Positions 45,143 to 53,078 of a DNA stretch of 59,864 bases are shown here, piece after piece (within the stretch, counting starts at the first letter, position 1; each line of letters starts with the position of its first letter). The notes below the pieces were generated by a model. The model made no database searches. It saw only the letters and a program-made list of their open reading frames with translations, and was not told the origin of the DNA. The position numbers and the translations under genes were made by a program. Source of the DNA: an uncultured Clostridium sp. (GTDB taxonomy: Bacteria > Bacillota_I > Bacilli_A > RF39 > UBA660); NCBI GenBank assembly GCA_946541575.1, contig CAMNJQ010000047.1:1-59864 (forward strand), written 5' to 3'.

Positions 45143-47635
45143 GTGAATTTTATAAAAAAATTATTCGATCATGAATATAAAGAATTAAAAAAGTTTGGAC
45201 TTTTGGCAGATAAGGTAGAAGCTCTTGATGAAGAATATCAAAAATTAACTGATGATGAGCTAAAAGCAAAAACTGAACAATTTAAAGAAAGATTAAAAAA
45301 TGGTGAGACACTGGATGATATATTACCAGAAGCTTTTGCTACTGTAAGAGAAGCAGCTTTTAGAGTTATTGGACTAAAACCATTTAGAGTTCAAATAATT
45401 GGTGGTATTGCATTACATTACGGAAATATAGCTGAAATGAAAACAGGTGAAGGTAAAACATTAGTAGCTACAATGCCTGCTTATTTAAATGCATTAACTG
45501 GTGATGGAGTACATATTATAACAGTTAATGAGTATCTTGCAGATCGTGATAGTAACTGGATGGGAAGTATTCATAGATTTCTTGGATTAACTGTAGGAAC
45601 TAACTTAAGAAGTTTATCTCCAAGTGAGAAAAAAGAACAATATGAATGTGATATATTATATTCTACAAATAATGAATTAGGTTTTGACTACTTAAGAGAT
45701 AACATGGTAGTTAAAAAAGAAAATAGAGTTCAACGTGGATTAAATTATGTAATAATAGATGAAGCGGATTCAGTATTAATAGATGAAGCAAGAACTCCAT
45801 TAATAATATCTGGTGGTGAACTAAAAAGTGCATCACTTTATACAGATGCAGATTACTTCGTTAAGAACTTAAAAGAAGAAGAAGACTACCTTTATGATGA
45901 AAAAACAAAAGGAGTAACATTAACAGAAGAAGGAGTAAAAAAAGCCGAAAAGCATTTCAAGGTAGATAACTTATATGATATTGAACAAACTACATTAGTA
46001 CATCATATTAACCAAGCATTAAAAGCAAACTATAGTATGAGAAAAGATGTTGATTATGTTGTTCAAGATGGTGAAATAATAATTGTTGATCCATTTACAG
46101 GAAGATTAATGAAAGGAAGAGCTTGGAGTGAAGGACTTCATCAAGCAGTAGAAGCAAAAGAAGGAGTTAAAATAAATCAAGAAACTAAGACTCTTGCAAC
46201 AATTACATTTCAAAATTTATTTAGAATGTATAAGAAAATATCTGGTATGACTGGAACTGCAAAAACAGAAGAAGAAGAATTTAGAAATATATACAATATG
46301 TATGTTATTTGTATTCCAACAAATAAAGAAGTAATAAGAATAGATAAACCTGATTTAATATATTCTACAAAAGCTGGAAAATATAAAGCATTAATTGATG
46401 CAATAGAAGAAAAACATAAAATAGGACAACCAGTACTAGTAGGTACAATAGCAATTGAAACAAACGAATTAATTGATAATCTATTAAATAAAAGAAAAAT
46501 ACCTCATGAAGTATTAAATGCAAAAAACCATGCAAGAGAAGCTGAAATAATTGCTAAAGCTGGAGAAAAAGGAGCTGTTACAATAGCAACAAATATGGCT
46601 GGTCGTGGTACTGACATTAAACTTGGAGAGGGAGTAAAAGAACTTGGAGGACTTTGCGTATTCGGAACAGAACGTCATGAATCACGTCGTATAGATAACC
46701 AGTTAAGAGGACGTTCAGGAAGACAAGGAGATCCAGGATATACACAATTCTTTGTATCAACTGAAGATGAATTAATGGTTAGATTCGGAACAGATAGAAT
46801 AAAAAGAATAATGCAAACAGCAGGATTTAGAGAAGATCAACCAATTCAAAGTAAGATGATTTCAAAATCATTAACGACTGCACAAGCAAGAGTTGAAGGA
46901 AATAACTTTGATATAAGAAAACAATTACTTCAATATGATGACATTATGAATCAACAAAGAGAAATAATGTATGAAAGAAGAAATGAAATATTAGATAATG
47001 AGTCTATTCATAATACAGTATTAGGTATTATGAAAAATTATATTACTAATTTAGTTAATTCTCACTTAGAATATGAAACAAAATTAAGTAAAGATGATAT
47101 TAATGAAATAGTAGGATTCGTAAATGAAAAACTATTAAAAGATGATATAGATAAAGAAATATTATATTCTAAGAGTCCTGAAGAAATAATAGATTTAATT
47201 TATAATCATTTAGTTGAAGAATACGAAGAGAAAATAAAAGAAGTTCCAAAGGAAATAAGTGACGAATTTGAAAAAGTAATAACATTAAATATTATAGATA
47301 AATACTGGACTGAACATATTAATACAATGTCACATTTAAGAGAGGGAATTCACTTAAGAAGTTATGGACAAATTGATCCATTAACTGCATATTCTAAAGA
47401 AGGATTTGATTTGTTCGATGAAATGAACAATAGAATTGATAAAGAAGTAACAACATTCTTAATGAGAGCAGAAGTAAAACAAAATATAGAAAGAAAAGAA
47501 GTAACAAAAAACAAAATAACTAACGATGGAAAAGATGCAGTAAAAACACCATCAAAGAAGAAAGAAAAAGTTGGAAGAAATGATCCATGTCCATGTGGCA
47601 GTGGTAAAAAATATAAGCAATGTTGTGGTAAATAA
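45143..47635 (+). CDS. secA: protein translocase ATPase SecA
   Basis: 830 residues from GTG 45143 with GGAGATGG upstream. Drives Sec export. Walker A MKTGEGKTLVA (about 100), DEADSVLIDEARTPL, GMTGTAKTE, IATNMAGRGTDI and the HESRRIDNQLRGRSGRQGDPG motif. It ends with a SEC-C zinc tail, DPCPCGSGKKYKQCCGK. The last 45 bp recur downstream and form an integration site, so the tail itself was probably supplied by the adjacent mobile element. The usual downstream gene prfB is not present within the window. Confidence 0.97.
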   Translation: MNFIKKLFDHEYKELKKFGLLADKVEALDEEYQKLTDDELKAKTEQFKERLKNGETLDDILPEAFATVREAAFRVIGLKPFRVQIIGGIALHYGNIAEMKTGEGKTLVATMPAYLNALTGDGVHIITVNEYLADRDSNWMGSIHRFLGLTVGTNLRSLSPSEKKEQYECDILYSTNNELGFDYLRDNMVVKKENRVQRGLNYVIIDEADSVLIDEARTPLIISGGELKSASLYTDADYFVKNLKEEEDYLYDEKTKGVTLTEEGVKKAEKHFKVDNLYDIEQTTLVHHINQALKANYSMRKDVDYVVQDGEIIIVDPFTGRLMKGRAWSEGLHQAVEAKEGVKINQETKTLATITFQNLFRMYKKISGMTGTAKTEEEEFRNIYNMYVICIPTNKEVIRIDKPDLIYSTKAGKYKALIDAIEEKHKIGQPVLVGTIAIETNELIDNLLNKRKIPHEVLNAKNHAREAEIIAKAGEKGAVTIATNMAGRGTDIKLGEGVKELGGLCVFGTERHESRRIDNQLRGRSGRQGDPGYTQFFVSTEDELMVRFGTDRIKRIMQTAGFREDQPIQSKMISKSLTTAQARVEGNNFDIRKQLLQYDDIMNQQREIMYERRNEILDNESIHNTVLGIMKNYITNLVNSHLEYETKLSKDDINEIVGFVNEKLLKDDIDKEILYSKSPEEIIDLIYNHLVEEYEEKIKEVPKEISDEFEKVITLNIIDKYWTEHINTMSHLREGIHLRSYGQIDPLTAYSKEGFDLFDEMNNRIDKEVTTFLMRAEVKQNIERKEVTKNKITNDGKDAVKTPSKKKEKVGRNDPCPCGSGKKYKQCCGK
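47591..47635 (+). repeat. secA tail copy 1 (attachment site, within secA)
   Basis: Encodes PCGSGKKYKQCCGK and stop. 40 of 45 bases match copy 2 at 58081. This is the secA-proximal junction of the element array. Confidence 0.88.
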
Positions 47636-47678
47636 CTCGTAAAGTCCCATAAATAAAGGGAAAACACGAGTTTTTCTT
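47634..47678 (+). terminator. secA terminator
   Basis: AACTCGT and ACGAGTT pair at the base, with CCC/GGG inside, followed by TTTCTTTTTC. The AACTCG start is shared with the sequence behind copy 3 (59609). Confidence 0.7.
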
Positions 47679-47704
47679 TTTCTGAAAATTACTTAAAAAA
47701 AGGC

Positions 47705-47724
47705 TTTAGATCAGTTTTAGATCA
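47705..47724 (+). repeat. left arm repeat of element D
   Basis: TTTAGATCAGTTTTAGATCA: two direct copies of TTTAGATCA, 70 bp behind the secA stop. Likely an integrase arm-type site; nearly identical to the right arm of element A at 57951. Confidence 0.65.
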
Positions 47725-47911
47725 CCATATTTTTAAAAGGTAAAATAAGGGAAGATATAATTCATAAAATAGTAATATTACGAACGATACGAAGATATAA
47801 AAATCTTTAATTTTCTATGATAAAATATAAATATAAATTAAACTCAAGTGCTGTTTCGTGTAAAAAAAATTAAAAATGTTGTATTGTATAATTGATAAGG
47901 AGATAAAAAAT

Positions 47912-48526
47912 ATGAATCAAGTGAAAATTGGAAAATTTATAGCTGATAAGAGAAAAGAAAAGAAGCTTACACAACAACAACTTGCAGAAAAATTGGGAGT
48001 ATCTGATCGAGCAATATCAAATTGGGAAAATGGAAAGAATATGCCGGATATTTCATTATTTCCAATAATTAGTAAAGAATTAGATGTAACAGTAAATGAT
48101 TTAATGAGTGGAGAAAAAGTTGATAAAAAAGAATATCAAGAAAAATTTGAAGAAAATATAATTTATACTATTGATGAGACAATAAAAAAAGAAAATAAAT
48201 TTTTAAAAATAATTTTATGGACTATTTTTTCATTTATCTTTTTGTTTGTTATGTATGTTTCCATTGAATCAATATATATGCATTCAAATATGGATTCAAC
48301 TCCACTAATAAAGAAGAGTTATTCTGTTGATATTCATGCTGAAGACAATGAATTCTTCGAACAAACAATTTATAGTTATGGATTTTATGTTAAATATTAC
48401 TATAAACAAAAAGATCCTAACAAGCAGAAAATAATCGTTGGAAATGAAATTAATAAAGAAGATTTTGAGTTAATTAGAAAAGACTTTTATTTAAATAACG
48501 GTACTCTATTTTGGTCTATGCCATAA
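47912..48526 (+). CDS. XRE-family regulator with a membrane segment
   Basis: 204 residues from ATG 47912 (AAGGAGA upstream). N-terminal helix-turn-helix (about 5-60; LTQQQLAEKLGVSDRAISNWENGKNMP, split here as a typical XRE fold), one membrane helix (about 95-115), then an extracytoplasmic part without known domain. Such proteins may couple an outside signal to transcription. Cargo of element D. Same N-terminal design as the XRE-VanZ gene of element B. Confidence 0.75.
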   Translation: MNQVKIGKFIADKRKEKKLTQQQLAEKLGVSDRAISNWENGKNMPDISLFPIISKELDVTVNDLMSGEKVDKKEYQEKFEENIIYTIDETIKKENKFLKIILWTIFSFIFLFVMYVSIESIYMHSNMDSTPLIKKSYSVDIHAEDNEFFEQTIYSYGFYVKYYYKQKDPNKQKIIVGNEINKEDFELIRKDFYLNNGTLFWSMP

Positions 48527-48582
48527 AAGGTAATAATAATAATTGCTATTTTTTGTGATATAATACAATTGTAGGAGGACTT

Positions 48583-49305
48583 ATGAAAAAAGGATTAAAA
48601 ATTGTTTTAATTGTAATTGGAGTTGGAGTGGGAATCATTTTACTTGATACAATACAAGCTTTAGTATTTAACAATAATCCAATAATTGGAACTCAAACAA
48701 AATGTAGAAGTAAAGAAGGAATATTTGTTACTACATATCATTGTGAAAATGGCAAAAACATAACAAAATTAAAAGACTCTACTTGTAGTACTGAAAAAAT
48801 TTGTAAAGAAACAATAAACAAAGATTTTTATATTGAAGCTAAAGACCTACAAGATAAAATTAACGAATACTTTACGAGTGAAGGAGCCAATTTATCTAAC
48901 TATACATATAGTGCCATAGATGGTAGCAATAAAGTTATTGTAGGATTAATTGATAATACTGAAGATAATCAAAATGATTTTCTAGATAAAGTATTTACTG
49001 AATGTTGTGGTGCTGATTATATTAATTTTATTAAAGAACACAATTTAATAGAATTTAAAGAATCAAAAGAAATATTTGAAGCAAAAATAATCGAAGCAAA
49101 AGAAAACTCTATAACTGTAGAAGTGCTAAAAGATTGCAAATCATTTAAAGTAAAAGATAAAGTTGTTGTAAAAATAACAAGACCAACAAACGGGACAAAC
49201 GATTTCTATGTTAAAGGTAATAATGTGAGAATAACCTTTAGTGGAATGGTAGAAACATCTAATCCACCACAAATTGGTGCAGTTAAAGTAGAACTTATTA
49301 GCTAA
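48583..49305 (+). CDS. exported protein of unknown function
   Basis: 240 residues. N-terminal membrane or signal segment (about 5-25), cysteine-containing middle part (TKCRSKEGIF...YHCENGKN), and a C-terminal beta-rich domain with FEAKIIEAKENSITVEV and MVETSNPPQIGAVKVELI that resembles YobA/DUF3221-type lipoproteins, a weak match. TAGGAGG before ATG. Cargo of element D, downstream of the XRE regulator with about 55 bp spacing. Confidence 0.6.
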   Translation: MKKGLKIVLIVIGVGVGIILLDTIQALVFNNNPIIGTQTKCRSKEGIFVTTYHCENGKNITKLKDSTCSTEKICKETINKDFYIEAKDLQDKINEYFTSEGANLSNYTYSAIDGSNKVIVGLIDNTEDNQNDFLDKVFTECCGADYINFIKEHNLIEFKESKEIFEAKIIEAKENSITVEVLKDCKSFKVKDKVVVKITRPTNGTNDFYVKGNNVRITFSGMVETSNPPQIGAVKVELIS

Positions 49306-49334
49306 TCGCAAGATTGAGATATAGCGAATTGATT

Positions 49335-49359
49335 AGTAGGAAATAAATCCTACTTTTTT
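49335..49359 (+). terminator. intrinsic terminator
   Basis: AGTAGGA, AATAAA loop, TCCTACT and TTTTTT, behind the exported-protein gene of element D. Confidence 0.85.
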
Positions 49360-49374
49360 AATGTCAATTTTCTA

Positions 49375-49422
49375 GGTAGAAGTGGTAAAAATGCTAAAAA
49401 GTGTAATGCTAAAATATGCCTT
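49375..49422 (+). repeat. secA tail copy 4, degenerate (attachment-site remnant)
   Basis: Reads GRSGKNAKKCNAK in the frame that matches GSGKKYKQCCGK of SecA, and is followed by TAAGTCCCA where copy 1 is followed by AAAGTCCCA. The match is partial but keeps both the coding pattern and the flank, and the arm repeat comes at the expected distance (49478). Confidence 0.55.
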
Positions 49423-49477
49423 TAAGTCCCAATATAAAAGGAAATAAGTGATTTATAGAAAAATGCATAAAATTGCA

Positions 49478-49497
49478 TTAGATCCATTTTTAGATCA
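49478..49497 (+). repeat. left arm repeat of element A
   Basis: TTAGATCCATTTTTAGATCA, two direct TTAGATC copies, 63 bp behind the degenerate tail copy. Pairs with 57951-57971. Confidence 0.7.
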
Positions 49498-49528
49498 TTA
49501 AGACACTAAAAAAGAGCATTTCTGCCCA

Positions 49529-50650
49529 TTATTTCTTTAAGTTATTAATAACATCCATAGTTTCATTTAATGCACCTTTAAATAGATGTGAATAGGTTTT
49601 AAGAGTCTCTGTGGTATTACTATGTCCCAAGAAAGATGAAACAACAGTAATTGGAGCTTTATTATTAACAAGAAGAGATGCACATGAATGTCTGAAATCG
49701 TGTAGCCTTATTTCTTTAACACCAGCTTTATTTGCAATTTCTCCTTTTCTTCGTTGAGCCTGTGCATAGACTAAAGGTCTGATACCAAAGTCATTACCAA
49801 AGACATAGAACTTTTTATCAAAGTTTTTGAATTTAGAAACTTCATCATAGTATTGTTTTAAATCATTTAATAATTCATCAGCAATAGGAATATTTCTTAT
49901 GCTCGAATCAGTTTTAGGATTACATACATAGAAGTTAGAAGAGTAATTATCAATACTTAATACTTGCTTATTAATAGATAGCCTTTTATTATTAAAATCA
50001 ATGTCTTCCCAAGTTAATCCTCTAGCTTCTCCAATTCTTAATCCACAATAATATAAAGCCTCCCATAAACACTTAAATTGTAGCTCATCTTCAGCAGATA
50101 AGAATTTCATAAATTCATCATATTCATAGATTTGTCTTTCTGATTTCTTTTCTTCGGGATTCTTGAACTTTTCCATCAGTAATATTACTTGATTAAAATT
50201 AAAGTTATATCTTTTTATACCAAAGTGAAGAACAGCCTTTAAAACTTTTAAAATGTCATTTTTAGAAACATCTTTCATATCAGGCAGACTATTCATATAC
50301 TTCTTCCAATTCTCAAAGTACATAATATTGAAATCAACACATTTTATATTATATAAAGGAACTAAATATTTTCCCCTGTATTTATAGCCAACTTTAGTGC
50401 TGATTCTAACCTTATCATCTTGATATTCTAAAAAAGCATTCCATAAGTCTTCAATAGTCATTTTAATAGGAACATTAATATTTTCTTTTAACTTATTTAA
50501 GTATTCCAGTTCAGCTTCCTTTGCTTCAGCTCGTGTTGCATATTTCTTGCTATTGTATTGTTTTATTGTGTTGAATTCATCCCTATATGGAACTCTAAAG
50601 AACCAACACTTCCCATCTTTAGTAGGAGTTTTAGCTTTATTTACTGACAT
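49529..50650 (-). CDS. int: tyrosine-recombinase integrase
   Basis: 373 residues from ATG 50650 (AAAGGA 8 nt before). N-terminal AP2-like arm-binding region (about 5-55, with FFRVPYRDEFN and a KKYATRAEAKEAE helix), SAM-like core-binding domain (about 60-155), then the catalytic domain: Arg in CGLRIGEARGLTW, HDFRHSCAS (HxxR), LGHSNTTETLKTYSH with His and the nucleophile Tyr. The gene reads toward the secA-proximal end. Presumed target is the secA 3' end. It should bind the TTTAGATCA arm repeats at both ends of the element. Confidence 0.95.
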   Translation of the reverse strand: MSVNKAKTPTKDGKCWFFRVPYRDEFNTIKQYNSKKYATRAEAKEAELEYLNKLKENINVPIKMTIEDLWNAFLEYQDDKVRISTKVGYKYRGKYLVPLYNIKCVDFNIMYFENWKKYMNSLPDMKDVSKNDILKVLKAVLHFGIKRYNFNFNQVILLMEKFKNPEEKKSERQIYEYDEFMKFLSAEDELQFKCLWEALYYCGLRIGEARGLTWEDIDFNNKRLSINKQVLSIDNYSSNFYVCNPKTDSSIRNIPIADELLNDLKQYYDEVSKFKNFDKKFYVFGNDFGIRPLVYAQAQRRKGEIANKAGVKEIRLHDFRHSCASLLVNNKAPITVVSSFLGHSNTTETLKTYSHLFKGALNETMDVINNLKK

Positions 50651-50665
50651 TATAACCATCCTTTC

Positions 50666-50694
50666 TTGTTAAAAATAGAAAAAACTGCTATAAT
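50666..50694 (+). promoter_or_regulatory. plus-strand promoter opposite the integrase leader
   Basis: TTGTTA (50666-50671), 17-bp spacer, extended -10 TGCTATAAT (TATAAT 50689-50694). There is no ORF behind it; transcription would end at the terminator at 50777-50805. The segment CTATAATGT (50688-50696) has an inverted copy ACATTATAG at 50713-50721, which can act as a -10 for the integrase on the other strand. Confidence 0.6.
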
Positions 50695-50742
50695 GTAAAT
50701 GGAAATCCAAAAACATTATAGTTTCTATAATTAATATTTTTA

Positions 50743-50770
50743 TTCTTGGTCGAATTTAAATATACGATTT
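50743..50770 (-). promoter_or_regulatory. 28-bp control module, copy upstream of int
   Basis: Read on the minus strand it gives AAATCGTATATTTAAATT, C, GACCAAGAA. 27 of 28 bases match the copy at 51843-51870 in the opposite orientation. It lies about 95 bp before int and, on the minus strand, is followed by TATAGA and TATAAT -10 candidates. Confidence 0.7.
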
Positions 50771-50776
50771 CTAGGT

Positions 50777-50805
50777 CTGTTGTTCCAGCAACAGGTCTTT
50801 TTTTT
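50777..50805 (+). terminator. plus-strand intrinsic terminator
   Basis: CTGTTG, TTCCAG loop, CAACAG, then GTCTTTTTTTTT. It points away from int and ends right at the 3' end of the repressor gene, so it terminates the candidate small RNA. Confidence 0.8.
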
Positions 50806-50806
50806 G

Positions 50807-51487
50807 TTAATCAAAATCTCTGATGTGTCTTTTTATTTTTCCTAATACTTTGTATTTTTTCTTAAAATCAGTTATTGATAAATATTTAGTTACATCCTTA
50901 CTTTCATTTGCAGGATTAAGAGGAATAATAGCGATGGAATCATCGATTGTTTTGATTCTTCTAAAGTATGTTTTAGCACTATTATTTTTAAGTAATTGTA
51001 TTATATAGTCTCCATCTCCTGAAATGGTGTCTTTTTTGGTAACCACTACAATATCATTTTTTAAATATTCAGGACTCATTGAATCATCATTTAATATTAA
51101 TCCCATAAATAATTCATTTTCGCTATCCCATTGATAAGGTACTGTGACATTGTCAAGAAATTTAAGATCATCAGGAACAGAATGAAGTTTATTTATTTCA
51201 TATAAGGAGTAAAAATTAAATATACCTTTAGGTTCATGTTCTTCCCTATAAGCATTCATACATGTTTCATAATCAGGTTCTTCTTCTAATAGACCGTTTA
51301 AAGTAACACAGAAGAAATCGGCAATTTCTTTTATGTATTCCATTTTAGGATATGTTCTACCTTTTGCCCAATCGCAGAAAGTAGTATATTTAACACCAAT
51401 ACCATTAGCAACATCTTCTCTAGAAAATCCTTGCATTTTTAGTAAGTTTTTAATATTGTTTGCCAAAATATCTTTGCTATTTGTCAC
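50807..51487 (-). CDS. CI-like repressor with S24 peptidase domain
   Basis: 226 residues from GTG 51487 (AGAGG 8 nt before). N-terminal XRE helix-turn-helix (about 8-62, with FSREDVANGIGVKYTTF), then a LexA/CI-type S24 domain: Ser in LNDDSMSPEYLKND and Lys in NSAKTYFRRI. It should keep the element silent and be inactivated by RecA during SOS, though a cleavage site is not obvious. Faces the Cro-like gene across the switch region. Confidence 0.9.
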   Translation of the reverse strand: MTNSKDILANNIKNLLKMQGFSREDVANGIGVKYTTFCDWAKGRTYPKMEYIKEIADFFCVTLNGLLEEEPDYETCMNAYREEHEPKGIFNFYSLYEINKLHSVPDDLKFLDNVTVPYQWDSENELFMGLILNDDSMSPEYLKNDIVVVTKKDTISGDGDYIIQLLKNNSAKTYFRRIKTIDDSIAIIPLNPANESKDVTKYLSITDFKKKYKVLGKIKRHIRDFD

Positions 51488-51506
51488 TTTTATCACCTCT
51501 GATACA

Positions 51507-51535
51507 ATCTTACAATATCTCGTAATTTATGTCAA
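51507..51535 (-). promoter_or_regulatory. repressor promoter
   Basis: On the minus strand TTGACA (51535-51530), 17-bp spacer, TAAGAT (51512-51507). The repeated half-sites ATACAAT, ACAATAT and, across the gap, ATATTGT and ATTGTAT near 51594-51602 are possible repressor operators. Confidence 0.65.
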
Positions 51536-51576
51536 GTAAAAAATACATAAAATTATGCAAATATCATAAAAAGGTA

Positions 51577-51605
51577 TTTACAAAAGAAAAGGAATATTGT
51601 ATTAT
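51577..51605 (+). promoter_or_regulatory. promoter of the Cro-like gene
   Basis: TTTACA (51577-51582), 17-bp spacer, TATTAT (51600-51605), facing the repressor promoter about 45 bp away. Confidence 0.65.
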
Positions 51606-51633
51606 TGATTTAAGTTAGAAAGGAGGTAAACAC

Positions 51634-51831
51634 ATGAAGATAACATTAAAAGCATTACGAATCAATTCGAAACTAACACTGGAAGAAGCTTCGAAAAAGA
51701 TTGGTATTAGCAGGGAAACATTAAGAAGCTATGAAACTTTTAAAACTGCTCCTGATCTAAAAATGTTACCAAAAATATTAAAGGTATATAATGCAGATAT
51801 TAATGATGTTAAGTTTGAAGATGAGAAATAG
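51634..51831 (+). CDS. Cro-like XRE regulator
   Basis: 65 residues, essentially one helix-turn-helix (LTLEEASKKIGISRETLRSYE at about 14-34, HTH core). AAAGGAGG before ATG. Opposed to the repressor, as in lambdoid-type switches. Confidence 0.85.
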   Translation: MKITLKALRINSKLTLEEASKKIGISRETLRSYETFKTAPDLKMLPKILKVYNADINDVKFEDEK

Positions 51832-51842
51832 TAATTACGAAA

Positions 51843-51889
51843 AAATCGTATATTTAAATTTGACCAAGAAGTAAAAATAATTATAGAAA
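51843..51889 (+). promoter_or_regulatory. 28-bp control module and promoter of the replication operon
   Basis: AAATCGTATATTTAAATT, T, GACCAAGAA (51843-51870) with TTGACC (51860-51865) as -35, 16-bp spacer and TATAGA (51882-51887). It is the inverted partner of the copy before int. The A+T-rich part in front of the -35 is a likely operator. Confidence 0.7.
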
Positions 51890-51904
51890 GAGAGGAATTT
51901 CCAA

Positions 51905-52153
51905 ATGGGAAAAAGAAGAAAAGTTTTAACCAAAAACGAAATAAAAGATATAGCTCAATATCAATGGGCTAGTATCAAAGATATAATGGACATCGGTGCA
52001 ATTGGTAAAAACAATGCTCGAATAGTCCTAAATGAAATAATGAATGTATATTATCAAGATAGAGAAAGAATAAAAAATGGATTAGTTCCCATGAGTATGG
52101 TACTTGATTATTTCAATATCAGTATTGAATCCTCAGGTACAACAAATGAGTAA
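51905..52153 (+). CDS. small DNA-binding-like protein (excisionase-type candidate)
   Basis: 82 residues with GAGAGG before ATG. A basic N terminus, then an HTH-like region IKDIMDIGAIGKNNARIVLNEI that resembles DUF3173/excisionase-like folds of mobile elements; the match is weak. First gene behind the control module. Its last 8 bp overlap the initiator gene. Confidence 0.55.
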   Translation: MGKRRKVLTKNEIKDIAQYQWASIKDIMDIGAIGKNNARIVLNEIMNVYYQDRERIKNGLVPMSMVLDYFNISIESSGTTNE

Positions 52154-53078
52154 ATATAATAAAGAAAAAATGTTTTTCATTCAAACACCTATAAAGTTTT
52201 GGTATAGGCAAGATATTATATGGCTTCAGAATCAGCCTGATGGATATCAAATACTGACTTTATATAATAAACTTATGGGATTAACTGCAAATATGGATGG
52301 ATATTTATTAAAACAATTTGGAGATGTAAAAGAGCCATATACTAATGAAGAAATAGCTAGAATAACAATGCATGATTTATCAATAGTAGAAAAAGGTATT
52401 AATCTTTTAGAAAAGGTCGGATTATTAGAAAAAATTGATAATGCCTATTTTATTGAAGAAGCATTAAATATGACAAATCAAACAATTGGTGCTAGAGAGA
52501 AACAGGAACAAAGAAGAAACAAAGAGGACAAATGTCTGTCTGAATGTCCACCTGAATGTCTGCCAAATTGTCCACCATATACATATAAAGAATTAAATAC
52601 AAATAAAAAAACAAAAATAAATAAAAATAAAAAGAAAGAAAAAACAGAAATAGAAAAACAATATAGTATTGATGAAACTACAGGAGAAGTTATTGAAACT
52701 GAAATAGTAACTAAAAATGAGATGATTTATAAGAATATAATTGATTATCTCAATTTAAGATTAGGAACTAATTATAAAAGTACTTCTATAAAAACAAGAG
52801 CACTAATAGATGCTAGATTAAACGAGGGATTTACTGAAGAAGATTTTAAAATTGTAATAGATAAGAAATATTATAAATGGCATGATACTGACATGGAACA
52901 ATATTTAAGACCTGAAACACTATTTAGTAATAAGTTTGAAAGTTATTTAAATCAAAGAATAAGTGAAGAGAAAAAAACATTAAAGGATATTTCTATGAAA
53001 GAAATAGATGAAGCACTTGCTAGAGAAAGAGAACAAAAAGGGAAAGAGGCTAACGATGACAACATTAGAATTTATTAG
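52146..53078 (+). CDS. phage replisome organizer (replication initiator)
   Basis: 310 residues from ATG 52146, which overlaps the previous stop by 8 bp. N-terminal phage replisome-organizer domain (about 5-115; FWYRQDIIWLQNQPDGYQI, winged helix) and a C-terminal conserved phage domain (about 190-265; DYLNLRLGTNYKSTS...FSNKFESYL, Phg_2220_C type). Between them lies CLSECPPECLPNCPP, an odd Cys/Pro run that is best explained by iteron DNA, followed by a Lys-rich linker from AT-rich DNA. It should bind its own gene to open the origin. Confidence 0.85.
   Translation: MSKYNKEKMFFIQTPIKFWYRQDIIWLQNQPDGYQILTLYNKLMGLTANMDGYLLKQFGDVKEPYTNEEIARITMHDLSIVEKGINLLEKVGLLEKIDNAYFIEEALNMTNQTIGAREKQEQRRNKEDKCLSECPPECLPNCPPYTYKELNTNKKTKINKNKKKEKTEIEKQYSIDETTGEVIETEIVTKNEMIYKNIIDYLNLRLGTNYKSTSIKTRALIDARLNEGFTEEDFKIVIDKKYYKWHDTDMEQYLRPETLFSNKFESYLNQRISEEKKTLKDISMKEIDEALAREREQKGKEANDDNIRIY
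52533..52680 (+). other. putative replication origin: four 12-bp iterons and AT-rich DNA
   Basis: Four contiguous units: TGTCTGTCTGAA, TGTCCACCTGAA, TGTCTGCCAAAT, TGTCCACCATAT (52533-52580), followed by about 100 bp of almost pure A/T (52581-52680) that could melt. Location inside the initiator gene is typical of phages of Gram-positive hosts. Confidence 0.65.

Larger units (their letters stand above)
47636..49374. mobile_element. element D: integrase-less insertion between secA tail copies 1 and 4
   Basis: A 1.7-kb segment bounded by secA tail copies. It starts with the arm repeat at 47705, carries an XRE-membrane regulator and an exported protein, and ends with the motif ATCGCAAGATT...AGATAT..CGA (49305-49327) that element B also has near its right end. 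It lacks an integrase and a recognisable right arm repeat, so it is probably a decayed element. The 276 bp from 47636 to 47911 hold the secA terminator, the arm repeat and AT-rich sequence. Confidence 0.6.
50701..50805 (+). ncRNA. candidate small RNA between int and the repressor
   Basis: About 105 nt from a strong promoter to an intrinsic terminator, with no start codon and ribosome site inside. It is antisense to the repressor-integrase intergenic mRNA and contains the 28-bp regulatory module (50743-50770). A role in blocking readthrough into int is an inference. Confidence 0.45.
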
